64,000 nt of DNA, taken from Nocardioides carbamazepini (GTDB lineage Bacteria; Actinomycetota; Actinomycetes; Propionibacteriales; Nocardioidaceae). A model generated the notes under the pieces. It saw only the letters and a program-made list of their open reading frames with translations, was not told the DNA's origin and ran no database searches. Below are positions 48,984-58,662 of this stretch, one piece after another. The stretch is taken from the NCBI RefSeq assembly GCF_024614185.1, contig NZ_JAHTLF010000003.1:186001-250000 (forward strand). The letters run 5' to 3'. The position numbers and the translations under genes were made by a program. Each line of letters starts with the position of its first letter. The stretch's first letter is position 1.

Positions 48984-49922
48984 TCAGCTGCCCTCGGCCA
49001 GGATCGCCTCGATGTCGTCGAGGACGGCCTGGCCGCCCAGCGGGCCGACACCGGCGACCCAGTAGGAGAAGTCGACCAGATGCGGGTCGGGGAAGGCGGC
49101 GGCGTTGTCCGCGACCGGCGTCGGGAGCGTGCTGGGGTCCGACGGGTCGGTGCTGGTGACGAACACGTGGTCGCCCTGGGCCTCGAGGATCCGCTCCGGC
49201 GAGATGTCGATCGAGATCGAGCCGGCCCAGTCCTGCTCGGGGATGGTGAACCCGACGCACTCCAGGGTGCTGCCGGCGAAGGAGGTCGGGCCGTAGATGC
49301 TCAGCACGGCCTCGTCGCGCGGGCGCACCAGCTGGGCGGTCGAGCCCTCGAGCCGGAACTCCTCGGCGATCGCGGCGCACCGCTCGTCGTACTCGGCGAG
49401 CAGTGCCGCGGCCTCGTCGGGCAGGTCCAGTGCCTCGCCCACGAGCCGCACGTTGTCCTGCCAGGGGTCCTCCTGCGAGGCCATGAAGACGGTGGGCGCG
49501 ATGTCGCTCAACTGGTCGTAGAGGTCGGAGTGGCGCGACTCGGTGCCGATGATCAGGTCCGGCTCCTGCTCGGCGATCTTCTCCAGCGACGGCTCGGTCA
49601 CCGTGCCGACGGCCTCGATCTCCGCGGCCGCCTCGCCGAGGTACGCCGGCACGCCGGTCTCCTCGCTGGCGACGGCGGCGCCGACGGGCGTGACGCCGAG
49701 CGCGACGGCCGTGTCGAGCTGCACCGGCTCGAGGACGACGACCCGCTTCGGCTCCTCGGGAACCGCGGTCGTGCCGCGGGCGTGCTCCACGTCATGGACC
49801 GGACCGGCGTCGGCCGCGTCGTCCTCCGACGAGCAGGCGGTGAGGGAGAGAGCGGCGACGACGGCCGCCGCGAGGAGGGCGACTCGCCGGACGGAGCGGG
49901 CGGCGTACGGGGCGCGGGGCAT
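48984..49922 (-). CDS. Iron-siderophore substrate-binding lipoprotein
   Basis: A 312-residue lipoprotein with lipobox LTAC (cysteine at about residue 31), followed by the FepB/BtuF-like fold. Typical elements are PKRVVVLEPVQLDTAVALGV, the EPDLIIGTESRHSDLYDQLS strand-helix and a long linking helix. It captures ferric siderophore outside the membrane and delivers it to the FecCD permeases encoded next. ATG 49922 is chosen to keep the Arg-rich signal start (MPRAPYAARSVRR). It is divergent from the AraC-type gene, and an iron box lies 94 bp before its start. Confidence 0.94.
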   Translation of the reverse strand: MPRAPYAARSVRRVALLAAAVVAALSLTACSSEDDAADAGPVHDVEHARGTTAVPEEPKRVVVLEPVQLDTAVALGVTPVGAAVASEETGVPAYLGEAAAEIEAVGTVTEPSLEKIAEQEPDLIIGTESRHSDLYDQLSDIAPTVFMASQEDPWQDNVRLVGEALDLPDEAAALLAEYDERCAAIAEEFRLEGSTAQLVRPRDEAVLSIYGPTSFAGSTLECVGFTIPEQDWAGSISIDISPERILEAQGDHVFVTSTDPSDPSTLPTPVADNAAAFPDPHLVDFSYWVAGVGPLGGQAVLDDIEAILAEGS

Positions 49923-50015
49923 GCGGATCCTTCTGGTTCGAGAGCCGGGTGCGTCACCCTGCGGCGACGGCGGGAGGCCGCGGGAGCACGTCACCGCGGC
50001 AGCGGCCCCAACGCT

Positions 50016-50034
50016 AGAGGTTAGGCTTGCCTCA
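50016..50034. promoter_or_regulatory. IdeR/DtxR-type iron box 1
   Basis: AGAGGTTAGGCTTGCCTCA matches about 14 of 19 positions of the consensus TTAGGTTAGGCTAACCTAA. It sits between the divergent binding-protein and AraC genes and could control both. Confidence 0.75.
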
Positions 50035-50091
50035 GTGCCACCGCGTAAGATGACACTTCATGTCCCGATCCCGACATCGTCCGGAGTGTCT

Positions 50092-50853
50092 GTGAGCCCG
50101 CGCACATCCGCTGCCGCGGTTCTCACCAAGCACCTCGTCGAGGACGCTCCCCGGTCGATCGACTGGCACACCCATCGTCGGCATGAGCTGCTCTGGGGCT
50201 TCGTGGGGGCCCGCACCGTCGAGACCGAGGGCATCGCCTGGACCCTGCCGCCGACCGCGGGTCTGTGGGTGCCGGCGGGCGTTCGGCACGCCGGCTTCGC
50301 CGGGGAGGGCGCACGCCACCACTACACGCTGGTGGACGCCGTGTGCTTCCCCGACCGGTGGGGGCGGCCGATGCTGGTGGCGATGCCCCCGGCGGTCCGC
50401 GAGCTGCTGCTCCACCTTCGCGACGCCTCGCTCAGTGCCGGGGAGCGGCACGATGCCGAGCGGGCGGTGATGAGCCTGATCAAGCCGATCGAGGGTGCCG
50501 GCATCGCCCTGCCCACCCCGACCGATCCGCGGGCGAGGGCGGTCTCGGTCGCGTTGGTGGAGGATCCGGCCGACCGGCGTACGGCGGAGCAGTGGGGCAG
50601 CGAGGTCGGCGTCTCCGGTCGCACCCTCGACCGCCTCTTCACCAGCCAGACCGGGATGACCTTCACCCGGTGGCGGATCCAGGCCCGGGTCCGGGCCGCG
50701 GTGCTGCTGATGGCGGACGGCCAGAGCGCCACGGCGGTCGCGCATCTGGTCGGCTACCAGACGGCGAGCGCCTTCGTCCGCGCCTTCCGGCAGGCCACCG
50801 CGACCACGCCCCGTGCCTACATGGCGGCGCTGCGCGACCAGCGGCCGGGCTGA
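50092..50853 (+). CDS. AraC-family regulator of siderophore uptake
   Basis: A 253-residue regulator with an N-terminal cupin (WHTHRRHELLWGFVGARTVETEG, then PAGVRHAGFAGEG) and a C-terminal AraC double helix-turn-helix (TAEQWGSEVGVSGRTLDRLF; SATAVAHLVGYQTASAFVRAFRQATATTPRAYM). Related AraC proteins activate siderophore genes when a ferric siderophore is bound, so a positive regulator of the divergent transporter is the best guess. I use GTG 50092 because CGGAG lies 5 bp ahead; ATG 50050 would add 14 residues and is possible. An iron box lies upstream. Confidence 0.87.
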   Translation: MSPRTSAAAVLTKHLVEDAPRSIDWHTHRRHELLWGFVGARTVETEGIAWTLPPTAGLWVPAGVRHAGFAGEGARHHYTLVDAVCFPDRWGRPMLVAMPPAVRELLLHLRDASLSAGERHDAERAVMSLIKPIEGAGIALPTPTDPRARAVSVALVEDPADRRTAEQWGSEVGVSGRTLDRLFTSQTGMTFTRWRIQARVRAAVLLMADGQSATAVAHLVGYQTASAFVRAFRQATATTPRAYMAALRDQRPG

Positions 50854-50866
50854 CGGCCACCCGGCT

Positions 50867-50885
50867 GTAGGTTAGGTACACCTAA
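50867..50885 (+). promoter_or_regulatory. IdeR/DtxR-type iron box 2
   Basis: GTAGGTTAGGTACACCTAA matches about 15 of 19 consensus positions. It lies 45 bp before the GTG of the siderophore-interacting protein gene. Confidence 0.8.
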
Positions 50886-50929
50886 GGCCCATTCCCCGGG
50901 TCCGTGGGAAGACGAGTGAGGAGCACAGC

Positions 50930-51733
50930 GTGTACGGAGAGGTCGTTGCGACGCAGCGCCTGACGCCCCAGTTGGTCCGAGTCGTTCTCGGCGGGCCGGG
51001 ACTCGACGAGTTCGTGCCTGGCGAGGACGCCGACCAGTACGTCAACTGCTCGTTCCTCGCCGACGAGGTGCCGTACTCCGTGCCGTTCGACGACGAGGCC
51101 GTGCGTCAGCTGCCGCGCGAGCAGCGCCCGTTCCCCCGCAGGATCACGGTGCGTGCCTGGAGCGCGGAGCGCCGCGAGCTCACCCTCGACATCGCCGCCC
51201 ACGGCGAGGTCGGGTACGCCGGGCGGTGGGCCTCCCGTGCCCAGGTGGGCGACCGTCTCCAGCTTCGCGGCCCGGCCGGCAGCTACCACCCGCACGCCGA
51301 TGCCGACAGCTATCTGCTCGTGGGCGACGAGAGCGCGCTGCCCGCCATCGCCGCGTGCGCGGAGGCGGTGCCGGCGGGGCGCCCGGTCGTCGTGGTCGTC
51401 GAGGTCGAGGACGCCGCGGGAGAAGTAGCGCTGACCTCGCCCGGCGACCTCGACCTTCGCTGGGTGCACCGAGCAGGCCGTCACGACGGGCTCGACGACC
51501 TGCTCGCCGAGGCCGTGGCCGCGCTGCCCCGCCCGATCGGCACGGTGAGCGCCTTCGTGCACGGCGAGGCCGCGGCGACGCGTGCCGTGCGCCGGATCCT
51601 GCTGGGCGCGGGCATCGTCGACCCCGCGCGGCTCTCCTGCTCGCCGTACTGGCGACGTGGGCTGGACGACGAGGGTTGGCGCGCGGTCAAGGCGGCCTGG
51701 GTGCGCGAGGTCGCCGCCGAGACCTTCGGATGA
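50930..51733 (+). CDS. Siderophore-interacting protein (FAD-binding ferric-siderophore reductase)
   Basis: A 267-residue flavoprotein of the SIP/ViuB family that reduces and releases iron from imported siderophores in the cytoplasm. The FAD-binding barrel has RRITVRAWSAERRELTLDIAAHGE and GPAGSYHP; the NAD(P)H-binding half has YLLVGDESALPAIAACAEAV and the C-terminal SAFVHGEAAATRAVRRIL and SPYWRRGLDDEGW, which are typical of the family. GTG 50930 has GAGGAG 8 bp ahead. It follows the AraC gene and an iron box, and together with the ABC transporter makes a complete uptake and release pathway. Confidence 0.93.
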   Translation: MYGEVVATQRLTPQLVRVVLGGPGLDEFVPGEDADQYVNCSFLADEVPYSVPFDDEAVRQLPREQRPFPRRITVRAWSAERRELTLDIAAHGEVGYAGRWASRAQVGDRLQLRGPAGSYHPHADADSYLLVGDESALPAIAACAEAVPAGRPVVVVVEVEDAAGEVALTSPGDLDLRWVHRAGRHDGLDDLLAEAVAALPRPIGTVSAFVHGEAAATRAVRRILLGAGIVDPARLSCSPYWRRGLDDEGWRAVKAAWVREVAAETFG

Positions 51734-51791
51734 GCCGGCCGGCTCGCCGAGGAGGGGCACGCGGACCGGCTCGTTCGCCGGGCGGACGCGA

Positions 51792-52811
51792 TCAGCCGGA
51801 GGTGCCCGTCTCCGCCCGGCGGTAGGCGCCCGGGGTCAGCCCCGTCCAGCGCTTGAACGCGCGCACGAAGTTGCTCGGGTCGGCGTACCCCAGGAGCCGG
51901 GCGATGTCCTCGACGCCCATCGCCGACCCGCGCAGCAGCCGCAGCGCCTCGGCGCGCCGGGCGTCGGCCGACAGGTCGTGGAAGGTCGTGCCGGTGGCCT
52001 GCAGCCGCCGCTTGAGCGTACGGGTGGAGACGTGCATGGCCGCGGCCACCGCCTCGAGGCTGAAGCCCGCCGCCCGTGAGCCGAGCAGCGCCTGCACCCG
52101 CGCGACGACGTCGTCGGTCAGGCCGATCCGGTCGCGCTCACCGGAGAGCTCCTCCTGCGCGAGCCGGGCGGCCACCGCGTTCGCGGTGTCGAGCCGTTCG
52201 TCCAGTCGCTCCACGGGGAAGCGCACCTGGTGGACGCCGGTCCCGAACCGGGCCGGAGGCAGGCGCTCGCGGTAGCGCGCGAAGTGGTCCGGCTCGGCCC
52301 CCTCGAACCACAGCTCGACATCGTGCTGCGGCCGCCCGAGCAGGGCCGGGGTCATCCGGGCGAGCCCGGTGAGGAAGAGGTCGAACATGCACTGGCGGAC
52401 CTCGCCCAGCGGCCGCGTCTCCCGGACGGCGACCGCGGCCTGGTCGCCGTCCAGCACCAGGCCGAGCGTCAGCATCGGCAGCCGGACGCCGCTGTACTCC
52501 ACGCCCAGCTCGATCGCCTCCCGCAGGGTCGCGGAGGTCAGCAGCCCGAACCCCATGACGCCGTGCGAGGTCAGGCTGCTGCGCAGGCCGATCTCGTAGC
52601 CGAGTCCCGGCTCGCGGGTGAGGTGCATGCCGTGCAGCAGCAGGTGGCCGGCCTGGAGCGGGGTGAGCCGTCCCTGCGGGTCCTCGAGGGCCGTCGTGGA
52701 CAGGCCGGCGGCGACTAGGAGCTCCGCCCCGACGCCGAACGAGGACGCGACCTCCTCGATCAGCAAGCCGTAGCCGACCGGCACCACGGGCTGGTCGAAC
52801 CACTCGGTCAT
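51792..52811 (-). CDS. AraC-family regulator with arabinose-binding-like N-terminal domain
   Basis: A 339-residue regulator. The N-terminal domain is of the AraC_arab_N (DUF) type found in OruR/ArgR-like regulators (VPVGYGLLIEEVASSFGVGA; GYEIGLRSSLTSHGVMGFGL). The C-terminal helix-turn-helix pair is SLEAVAAAMHVSTRTLKRRL and GVEDIARLLGYADPSNFVRAFKRWTGLTPGAYR. ATG 52811 has GGAAG ahead; the longer open frame upstream is not coding in style. It is divergent from the Tat-exported esterase gene, 130 bp apart, which is a likely target. The effector is unknown. Confidence 0.88.
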   Translation of the reverse strand: MTEWFDQPVVPVGYGLLIEEVASSFGVGAELLVAAGLSTTALEDPQGRLTPLQAGHLLLHGMHLTREPGLGYEIGLRSSLTSHGVMGFGLLTSATLREAIELGVEYSGVRLPMLTLGLVLDGDQAAVAVRETRPLGEVRQCMFDLFLTGLARMTPALLGRPQHDVELWFEGAEPDHFARYRERLPPARFGTGVHQVRFPVERLDERLDTANAVAARLAQEELSGERDRIGLTDDVVARVQALLGSRAAGFSLEAVAAAMHVSTRTLKRRLQATGTTFHDLSADARRAEALRLLRGSAMGVEDIARLLGYADPSNFVRAFKRWTGLTPGAYRRAETGTSG

Positions 52812-52941
52812 GGGCCACTTCCTACCTCCGCTGGCCCGTAATGACAACGACCTTGGCCTCCTCGGCCCTGGCCGGTGCCGCCGCGCGCGCGGATATTTGT
52901 CCCACCCCGCATGACTCGTGAAGACCTGAATCGGAGGACCG

Positions 52942-53910
52942 ATGGACGCCAACCGGACACTGGATCGACGCCGCCTGCTCAAGTTCGCTGGAGGAGCCGC
53001 TGCCGTAGGAGCGCTGTCGCCCATCGGCGTCCCCGCGCTCTCCGCGCCCGCGCACGCCGCCGGCAACGGCTTCGGCCTCACCATCACCGACCAAGGGGTG
53101 TTCGGGCGGATGAACTACTTCCGCTTCGCGACCGCCCAGATCGGCTGGCAGCCCGGTGTCAACGTGCTCCTGCCCGACGACTACTACACCACCAACTGGC
53201 GTCGGTACCCGGTCCTCTACCTCCTCCACGGCGGTCTCCAGGACTTCCGCAAGTTCCACATGGAGGACGACATCATCGGGCTCACCGCCGGTCGCAAGCT
53301 GATCGTGGTCATGCCCGACGGCGGCGGTGCCGGCTGGTACAGCAACCCGGTCGCGTCCTTCAGCGGACCCCGGAACTGGGAGAGCTTCCACATGAACCAG
53401 GTCATCCCCTGGGTCGACGCGAACTTCCGCACCTACGCCGAGTACGACGGCCGCGCGGTGTCCGGGTTCTCGATGGGCGGGTTCGGCGCGCTCAAGTACA
53501 CCGCGAAGTACTACGGACACTTCGCCTCGGTCAGCTCCCACTCCGGCCCCGCGAGCCTGCGGCGCGACGCCGGCCTGGTCGTGCACTGGGCGAACACCAG
53601 CTCCGCGGCCGTCGAGCTCGCGGGCGGCACGGTCTACGGAGCGCCCTTCTGGGACGAGGCGCGCGTCACGGCCGACAACCCGGTGCAGCGGCTCAACAGC
53701 TACCAGAACAAGCGGATCTTCCTGGTCTGCGGCCTCGACGAGGACATCAACGAGACCCCGGTCCGCGCCGGCCAGCGCGAGTTCCGCGGCCTGCTCGCCG
53801 CGCAGGGCATCCCGCACGAGTGGCACGAGCTCGCCGGCGGCCACTTCGTGCGTCGCGACATGCTGCAGCGCGACATCGACGGTGTGATCGCCCGGCTGAA
53901 GAAGGCCTGA
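52942..53910 (+). CDS. Tat-exported alpha/beta-hydrolase esterase (esterase D / mycolyltransferase-like)
   Basis: A 322-residue exported esterase. The N-terminus carries the twin-arginine motif DRRRLLKFAGG and a cleavage region ending PAHAAG, so it is secreted folded through the Tat route. The hydrolase has YPVLYLLHGG, nucleophile serine in GFSMGGFGALKY (about residue 174), a late acid residue and the catalytic histidine in LAGGHFVRRD. The family includes antigen-85-like acyltransferases and S-formylglutathione hydrolases. Substrate is unknown; an extracellular ester seems likely. A GGAGG ribosome site is placed 5 bp before the ATG. Confidence 0.9.
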   Translation: MDANRTLDRRRLLKFAGGAAAVGALSPIGVPALSAPAHAAGNGFGLTITDQGVFGRMNYFRFATAQIGWQPGVNVLLPDDYYTTNWRRYPVLYLLHGGLQDFRKFHMEDDIIGLTAGRKLIVVMPDGGGAGWYSNPVASFSGPRNWESFHMNQVIPWVDANFRTYAEYDGRAVSGFSMGGFGALKYTAKYYGHFASVSSHSGPASLRRDAGLVVHWANTSSAAVELAGGTVYGAPFWDEARVTADNPVQRLNSYQNKRIFLVCGLDEDINETPVRAGQREFRGLLAAQGIPHEWHELAGGHFVRRDMLQRDIDGVIARLKKA

Positions 53911-53954
53911 CCAGCGTCGCGGCGCGGAGCAGGCGGGATCGGTCAGCGTTTCCC

Positions 53955-53960
53955 TAGGCT
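53955..53960 (+). promoter_or_regulatory. -10 hexamer, leaderless promoter
   Basis: TAGGCT ends 6 bp before ATG 53967. No ribosome site is visible. Confidence 0.6.
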
Positions 53961-53966
53961 GGCGCC

Positions 53967-54593
53967 ATGACCGTCGCTCCGCGGGACGTCCCGAAGCCGC
54001 CGTCGCTGGTGGGCAGCGTGCTGCCTCCCGTGCTCTTCCTGCTCGCCGCGGGTGTCGTCGGCCCGATCTTCCTGGTGATGGGTCTGGTCTCCGGCGGCCC
54101 CGAGGCGGGCTGGCTGCTGCCCACCGGCGTCGGCATCACCGCGCTCGACGTGGTGATCGGCCTCCTCCTCGGTCGCGGCCGCTACCGCTCGGCCCAGAAG
54201 CTCTACCGGCTGCGGAAGGTCGGCCGCTCGGCGATCGCGGAGGTCCTCTCGTTCGACCACACCGGGGTCCGGGTCAACGACCAGCCGATGCTCCTGCTCA
54301 AGCTGCGCATCCGGGGTGCCGACATCACGCCCTTCGAGGTGCAGGCCCGCGAGACCGTCCCCGAGATCCACCTTTCGTTGCTGCACGGCGGTGAGCTCCC
54401 GGTCCTGGTCGATCCCGAGTCCCACGAGTGGGAGATCGACTGGGATGCAGCCCGCTCGTTCCGGCCCGCCGCACCCACCAGCGGGCCGACGCCCGCCGAT
54501 CGCCTTGCCGAGCTCGATGACCTGCTCAAGCGGGACCTCGTCAGCCGCGAGGAGTACGACGCCGCGCGGGCCCGGATCCTCGGTGGGATCTAG
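53967..54593 (+). CDS. Two-helix membrane protein with C-terminal SHOCT domain
   Basis: A 208-residue protein. Two transmembrane helices near the N-terminus (VLFLLAAGVVGPIFLVMGLV and GWLLPTGVGITALDVVIGLLL) lead into a cytoplasmic domain of beta strands (SAIAEVLSFDHTGVRVNDQP, then LLLKLRIRGADI), followed by a short linker and a SHOCT domain at the end (RLAELDDLLKRDLVSREEYD, then AARARILGGI). Its function is unknown. It resembles other actinobacterial SHOCT membrane proteins; the only other SHOCT protein in the window is that at 41464-42546, not closely related. Leaderless start. Confidence 0.82.
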   Translation: MTVAPRDVPKPPSLVGSVLPPVLFLLAAGVVGPIFLVMGLVSGGPEAGWLLPTGVGITALDVVIGLLLGRGRYRSAQKLYRLRKVGRSAIAEVLSFDHTGVRVNDQPMLLLKLRIRGADITPFEVQARETVPEIHLSLLHGGELPVLVDPESHEWEIDWDAARSFRPAAPTSGPTPADRLAELDDLLKRDLVSREEYDAARARILGGI

Positions 54594-54647
54594 GGTCCTG
54601 GCCTCGGCGGCCCCATAAATCGTTCGCACCGGTGCCCGCCCGGGTCC

Positions 54648-54680
54648 TAGGCTGGCCCCATCATGCTGATCCTCGCCTGA
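54648..54680 (+). promoter_or_regulatory. Promoter and leaderless five-codon upstream frame before the ABC-F gene
   Basis: TAGGCT (54648-54653) ends 9 bp before ATG 54663, which opens a frame MLILA followed by TGA (54678-54680). The message would start within a few bases of this ATG. GACTCGC (54684-54690) and GCGAGTC (54727-54733) just downstream can pair, so ribosome stalling on the mini-frame could change the leader fold and switch on the ABC-F gene at 54760. Confidence 0.5.
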
Positions 54681-54759
54681 CCCGACTCGCGCCCGCGGCC
54701 GTCCCTGCGTCTTCGACCAGTGCCCGGCGAGTCCGACCCCGTCACCGATCGGATCAGCC

Positions 54760-56391
<1,632 letters not shown>

Positions 56392-56421
56392 TGCCTCACT
56401 GCCGCGTCGGCTGACAGACAC

Positions 56422-56466
56422 ATCGGGGAGTGCCGCAGTCACCAGATGACTGCGGAACTCCCCGAT
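56422..56466. terminator. Hairpin terminator between convergent genes
   Basis: Arms 56422-56441 and 56447-56466 pair over 20 bp with one mismatch around a 5-base loop. The hairpin stands between the ABC-F gene and the convergent AbiEi-domain gene and touches the stop codon of the latter. Confidence 0.85.
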
Positions 56467-57428
56467 CAGGTGTCGTAGCAGTGCGGGCAGGTTGTGGCCG
56501 TGCCCTGCCAGCCGCGCAGCCGGAGCAGCCGCCCCACCATGGCGGCGGTCCGGCACGGGCGGCCGACGACCTGTCCGTAGCCGAGCCGGATCGTGTCCGC
56601 GCCGTCGAGCGCGGCCTCGAGATCGCGCTCGAGGTCCCGGTCGCGCTCGGCGGCGGTCTCATGCCCGAGTCGGCCGTCGAGCTCGACGACCTGCCGCCAG
56701 TGGGGGTCGCGGCCGGCGTACACGACGTCGCGGAAGAGCCGGCGCCCCCGCCGGTCGCGGTCGGGCACCTGGCGCAGGCCCCGGGGGAGGCCGTGCGGCC
56801 GCTCGACCCGCACCAGGAAGGCATGCTCGAGCACCGAGCAGTTCCCCTCGGCGATGTCGTCGAGCACGGCGGCGATCCAGGACCGCCGCGTCAGCCGCGC
56901 CATGGTGGTGGCCCGGTCGCGCAGCCGAGCGGCCGTCGTACGGCGCGCGCCGCACGCGTCGGCGAGGACCGCGATCGCGGCCAGCTCGTCGCGGGCCCGG
57001 TCCGCCAGCTCGATGACGACGTCGTCGTAGTGCCGGCGCGGCGGGCTGAGATGCGGCTGAGTGGCCGCGGCGAAGCGACGCGACCGGCGAACCCGGATCC
57101 CGGGTGTCGGTGTGAGGCGTCGGTCGTGCGGCACCATCAGCTCGATCGGCGCCCGCTCGTCGAAGCGCCACCGGCCGGGTCCTTCGTGCGCCCGGATCGC
57201 GGACCAGCCGTCCAGGGCCGCCGGCCAGTGGAGAAGCACGGCCGCCCAGGCGCGTTGTCGCCAGGTGAGCGGACCGGTGTGGTCGACGTACACGCCGAGA
57301 TGGACCGCCACCCATTCCCGGCGCCGGATCCGCCGCCGGATGTCGGCGTCCGAGAGGCCGGCCGCGCGCGCCTGGCGGCGCGCGATCACTCCGTCCTGGG
57401 TGGACAGCAGCTGCTCGATCTCGTGCAT
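56466..57428 (-). CDS. AbiEi antitoxin-like domain with nuclease-like C-terminus
   Basis: A 320-residue protein. The N-terminal 50 residues are the winged-helix AbiEi-type domain (LLSTQDGVIARRQARAAGLS, DADIRRRIRRREWVAVHLGVYV) common in actinobacteria. The C-terminal 100 residues resemble DUF559/Vsr-like endonucleases: LEHAFLVRVERPHGLP, RDVVYAGRDPHWRQVVELDG with the acidic core, then HETAAERDRDLERDL. A final CPHC is at the end. The family is annotated as type IV toxin-antitoxin antitoxin-like, but no AbiEii toxin is adjacent, so the role is uncertain. ATG 57428; the stop overlaps a terminator hairpin. Confidence 0.8.
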   Translation of the reverse strand: MHEIEQLLSTQDGVIARRQARAAGLSDADIRRRIRRREWVAVHLGVYVDHTGPLTWRQRAWAAVLLHWPAALDGWSAIRAHEGPGRWRFDERAPIELMVPHDRRLTPTPGIRVRRSRRFAAATQPHLSPPRRHYDDVVIELADRARDELAAIAVLADACGARRTTAARLRDRATTMARLTRRSWIAAVLDDIAEGNCSVLEHAFLVRVERPHGLPRGLRQVPDRDRRGRRLFRDVVYAGRDPHWRQVVELDGRLGHETAAERDRDLERDLEAALDGADTIRLGYGQVVGRPCRTAAMVGRLLRLRGWQGTATTCPHCYDT

Positions 57429-57502
57429 GCGGACGTTGGTCCCCGGTGGCGTCGTCGGTCATGCCTGTGGGATCCGGAATCCACAGGCGGGCCCCGCGGC
57501 GG

Positions 57503-58291
57503 TCAGGTGGCGGGGGTGCTCCCCGGCGCATGCGTGCCGGACACGACCGTCGCCTCGCGCTCGTCGTCGTGGTGGACCGTGGCGGCCAGGCCGGCGCCGG
57601 CGAACGCGTCCCGCGCCGCGGGCGCCTGGTCGAGGGACACCTCGGAGAGCACGGTGCCGCCCGGGCGCAGCCAGGTGGGGGCGAGGGCGGCGACGCGGCG
57701 GAGCAGGTCGAGGCCGTCGGCGCCGCCGTCGACGGTGCCGCGCGGCTCGTGGTCGCGGGACTCGGGAGGCATCAGCGCCACGGCGGTGGAGGGGACGTAG
57801 GGGACGTTGGCGACGATGACGGCAGCACTGCCCCGCAGCGCGGGTGGCAGGGCCGAGGCGAGGTCGCCGACGGCGGCGGTCCCGCCGACCTCCTCGAGGT
57901 TGCGGGCCGCGCAGGCGACCGCCGCGGGGTCGATGTCGCCGGCGTGCAGCCGCAGGCCGGCCACGCGCCGCGCGAGGGCCAGGCCCAGTGCGCCGCTGCC
58001 GCAGCACAGGTCGAGGACGGTGTCGCCACGGGTGAGGAGCGGGGCCGCCAGCTCGACGAGGTACGCCGTGCGCTGGCGCGGGACGAACACGCCCGGCTCG
58101 ACGGCGATCCGGCCGCCGTCGAACTCGACCCAGCCGACGACGTACTCCAAGGGCTCACCCGCGACCCGGCGTCGGACCAGGTCCTCGAGCAGCTCGGGTG
58201 ACGTCGCCGCGGACCGGAGGACGGCGGCCTCCTCCTCGGCGAACACGCACCCCGCGGCGCGGAGCCGGGCGACGAGCGCGAGGTCGGGCAC
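57503..58291 (-). CDS. Putative protein N5-glutamine methyltransferase (PrmC-related)
   Basis: A 262-residue SAM-dependent methyltransferase of the PrmC/HemK-related group. The SAM motif is VLDLCCGSGALGLALA and the catalytic motif is NVPYVPS instead of the NPPY of true PrmC, which marks the separate actinobacterial subfamily annotated as putative protein N5-glutamine methyltransferase. The N-terminal helical domain is shorter than in PrmC. Its protein substrate is unknown, and a real PrmC is expected elsewhere in the genome. GTG 58291 has a leaderless promoter TACCCT (58298-58303, minus strand). Confidence 0.87.
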   Translation of the reverse strand: MPDLALVARLRAAGCVFAEEEAAVLRSAATSPELLEDLVRRRVAGEPLEYVVGWVEFDGGRIAVEPGVFVPRQRTAYLVELAAPLLTRGDTVLDLCCGSGALGLALARRVAGLRLHAGDIDPAAVACAARNLEEVGGTAAVGDLASALPPALRGSAAVIVANVPYVPSTAVALMPPESRDHEPRGTVDGGADGLDLLRRVAALAPTWLRPGGTVLSEVSLDQAPAARDAFAGAGLAATVHHDDEREATVVSGTHAPGSTPAT

Positions 58292-58297
58292 CCCGTC

Positions 58298-58303
58298 AGG
58301 GTA
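58298..58303 (-). promoter_or_regulatory. -10 hexamer, leaderless promoter for the methyltransferase
   Basis: TACCCT on the minus strand ends 6 bp before GTG 58291. Confidence 0.55.
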
Positions 58304-58313
58304 GGCGGGTCGC

Positions 58314-58541
58314 TCAGCCGCGCGGCATCAGCCACCAGCCGGCGAGGTAGAGCAGGATGCCGGCACCGCCGGTGAAGATGGTCGCGGCGACCATCAGCAG
58401 CCGGACCACGGTGGTGTCGATGCCGACGTGCGCAGCCACGCCGGCGCACACGCCGGCGACCATCTTGTCCTGCTCGCGGCGGGTCAGCCGGCGCGGTGCG
58501 GAGGGGCCGTGGGGGGCGGGGTAGCTCTCGTAGTTGCTCAT
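58314..58541 (-). CDS. PspC-domain membrane protein
   Basis: A 75-residue protein with a PspC domain: RRLTRREQDKMVAGVCAGVA, then AHVGIDTTVVRLLMV, then a transmembrane helix with a Gly break (ATIFTGGAGILLYLAGWWLMP). PspC domains act in the envelope stress response as membrane sensors that hold the PspA-type effector in enterobacteria; in actinobacteria small copies are frequent and of unclear role. ATG 58541 has GGTGGAGG ahead, which decides the start against a longer upstream frame. Confidence 0.9.
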   Translation of the reverse strand: MSNYESYPAPHGPSAPRRLTRREQDKMVAGVCAGVAAHVGIDTTVVRLLMVAATIFTGGAGILLYLAGWWLMPRG

Positions 58542-58662
58542 GCCTCCACCTTGCCTCGCCGGCTCCCTCCGGACATCGGGGAACGACCCCGGTTCGACCC
58601 GGATCCGACCCTGAGGCCCTCCTCGGACCCAGCCGACCCGAGGGACCTGCCACAATCGGTGC

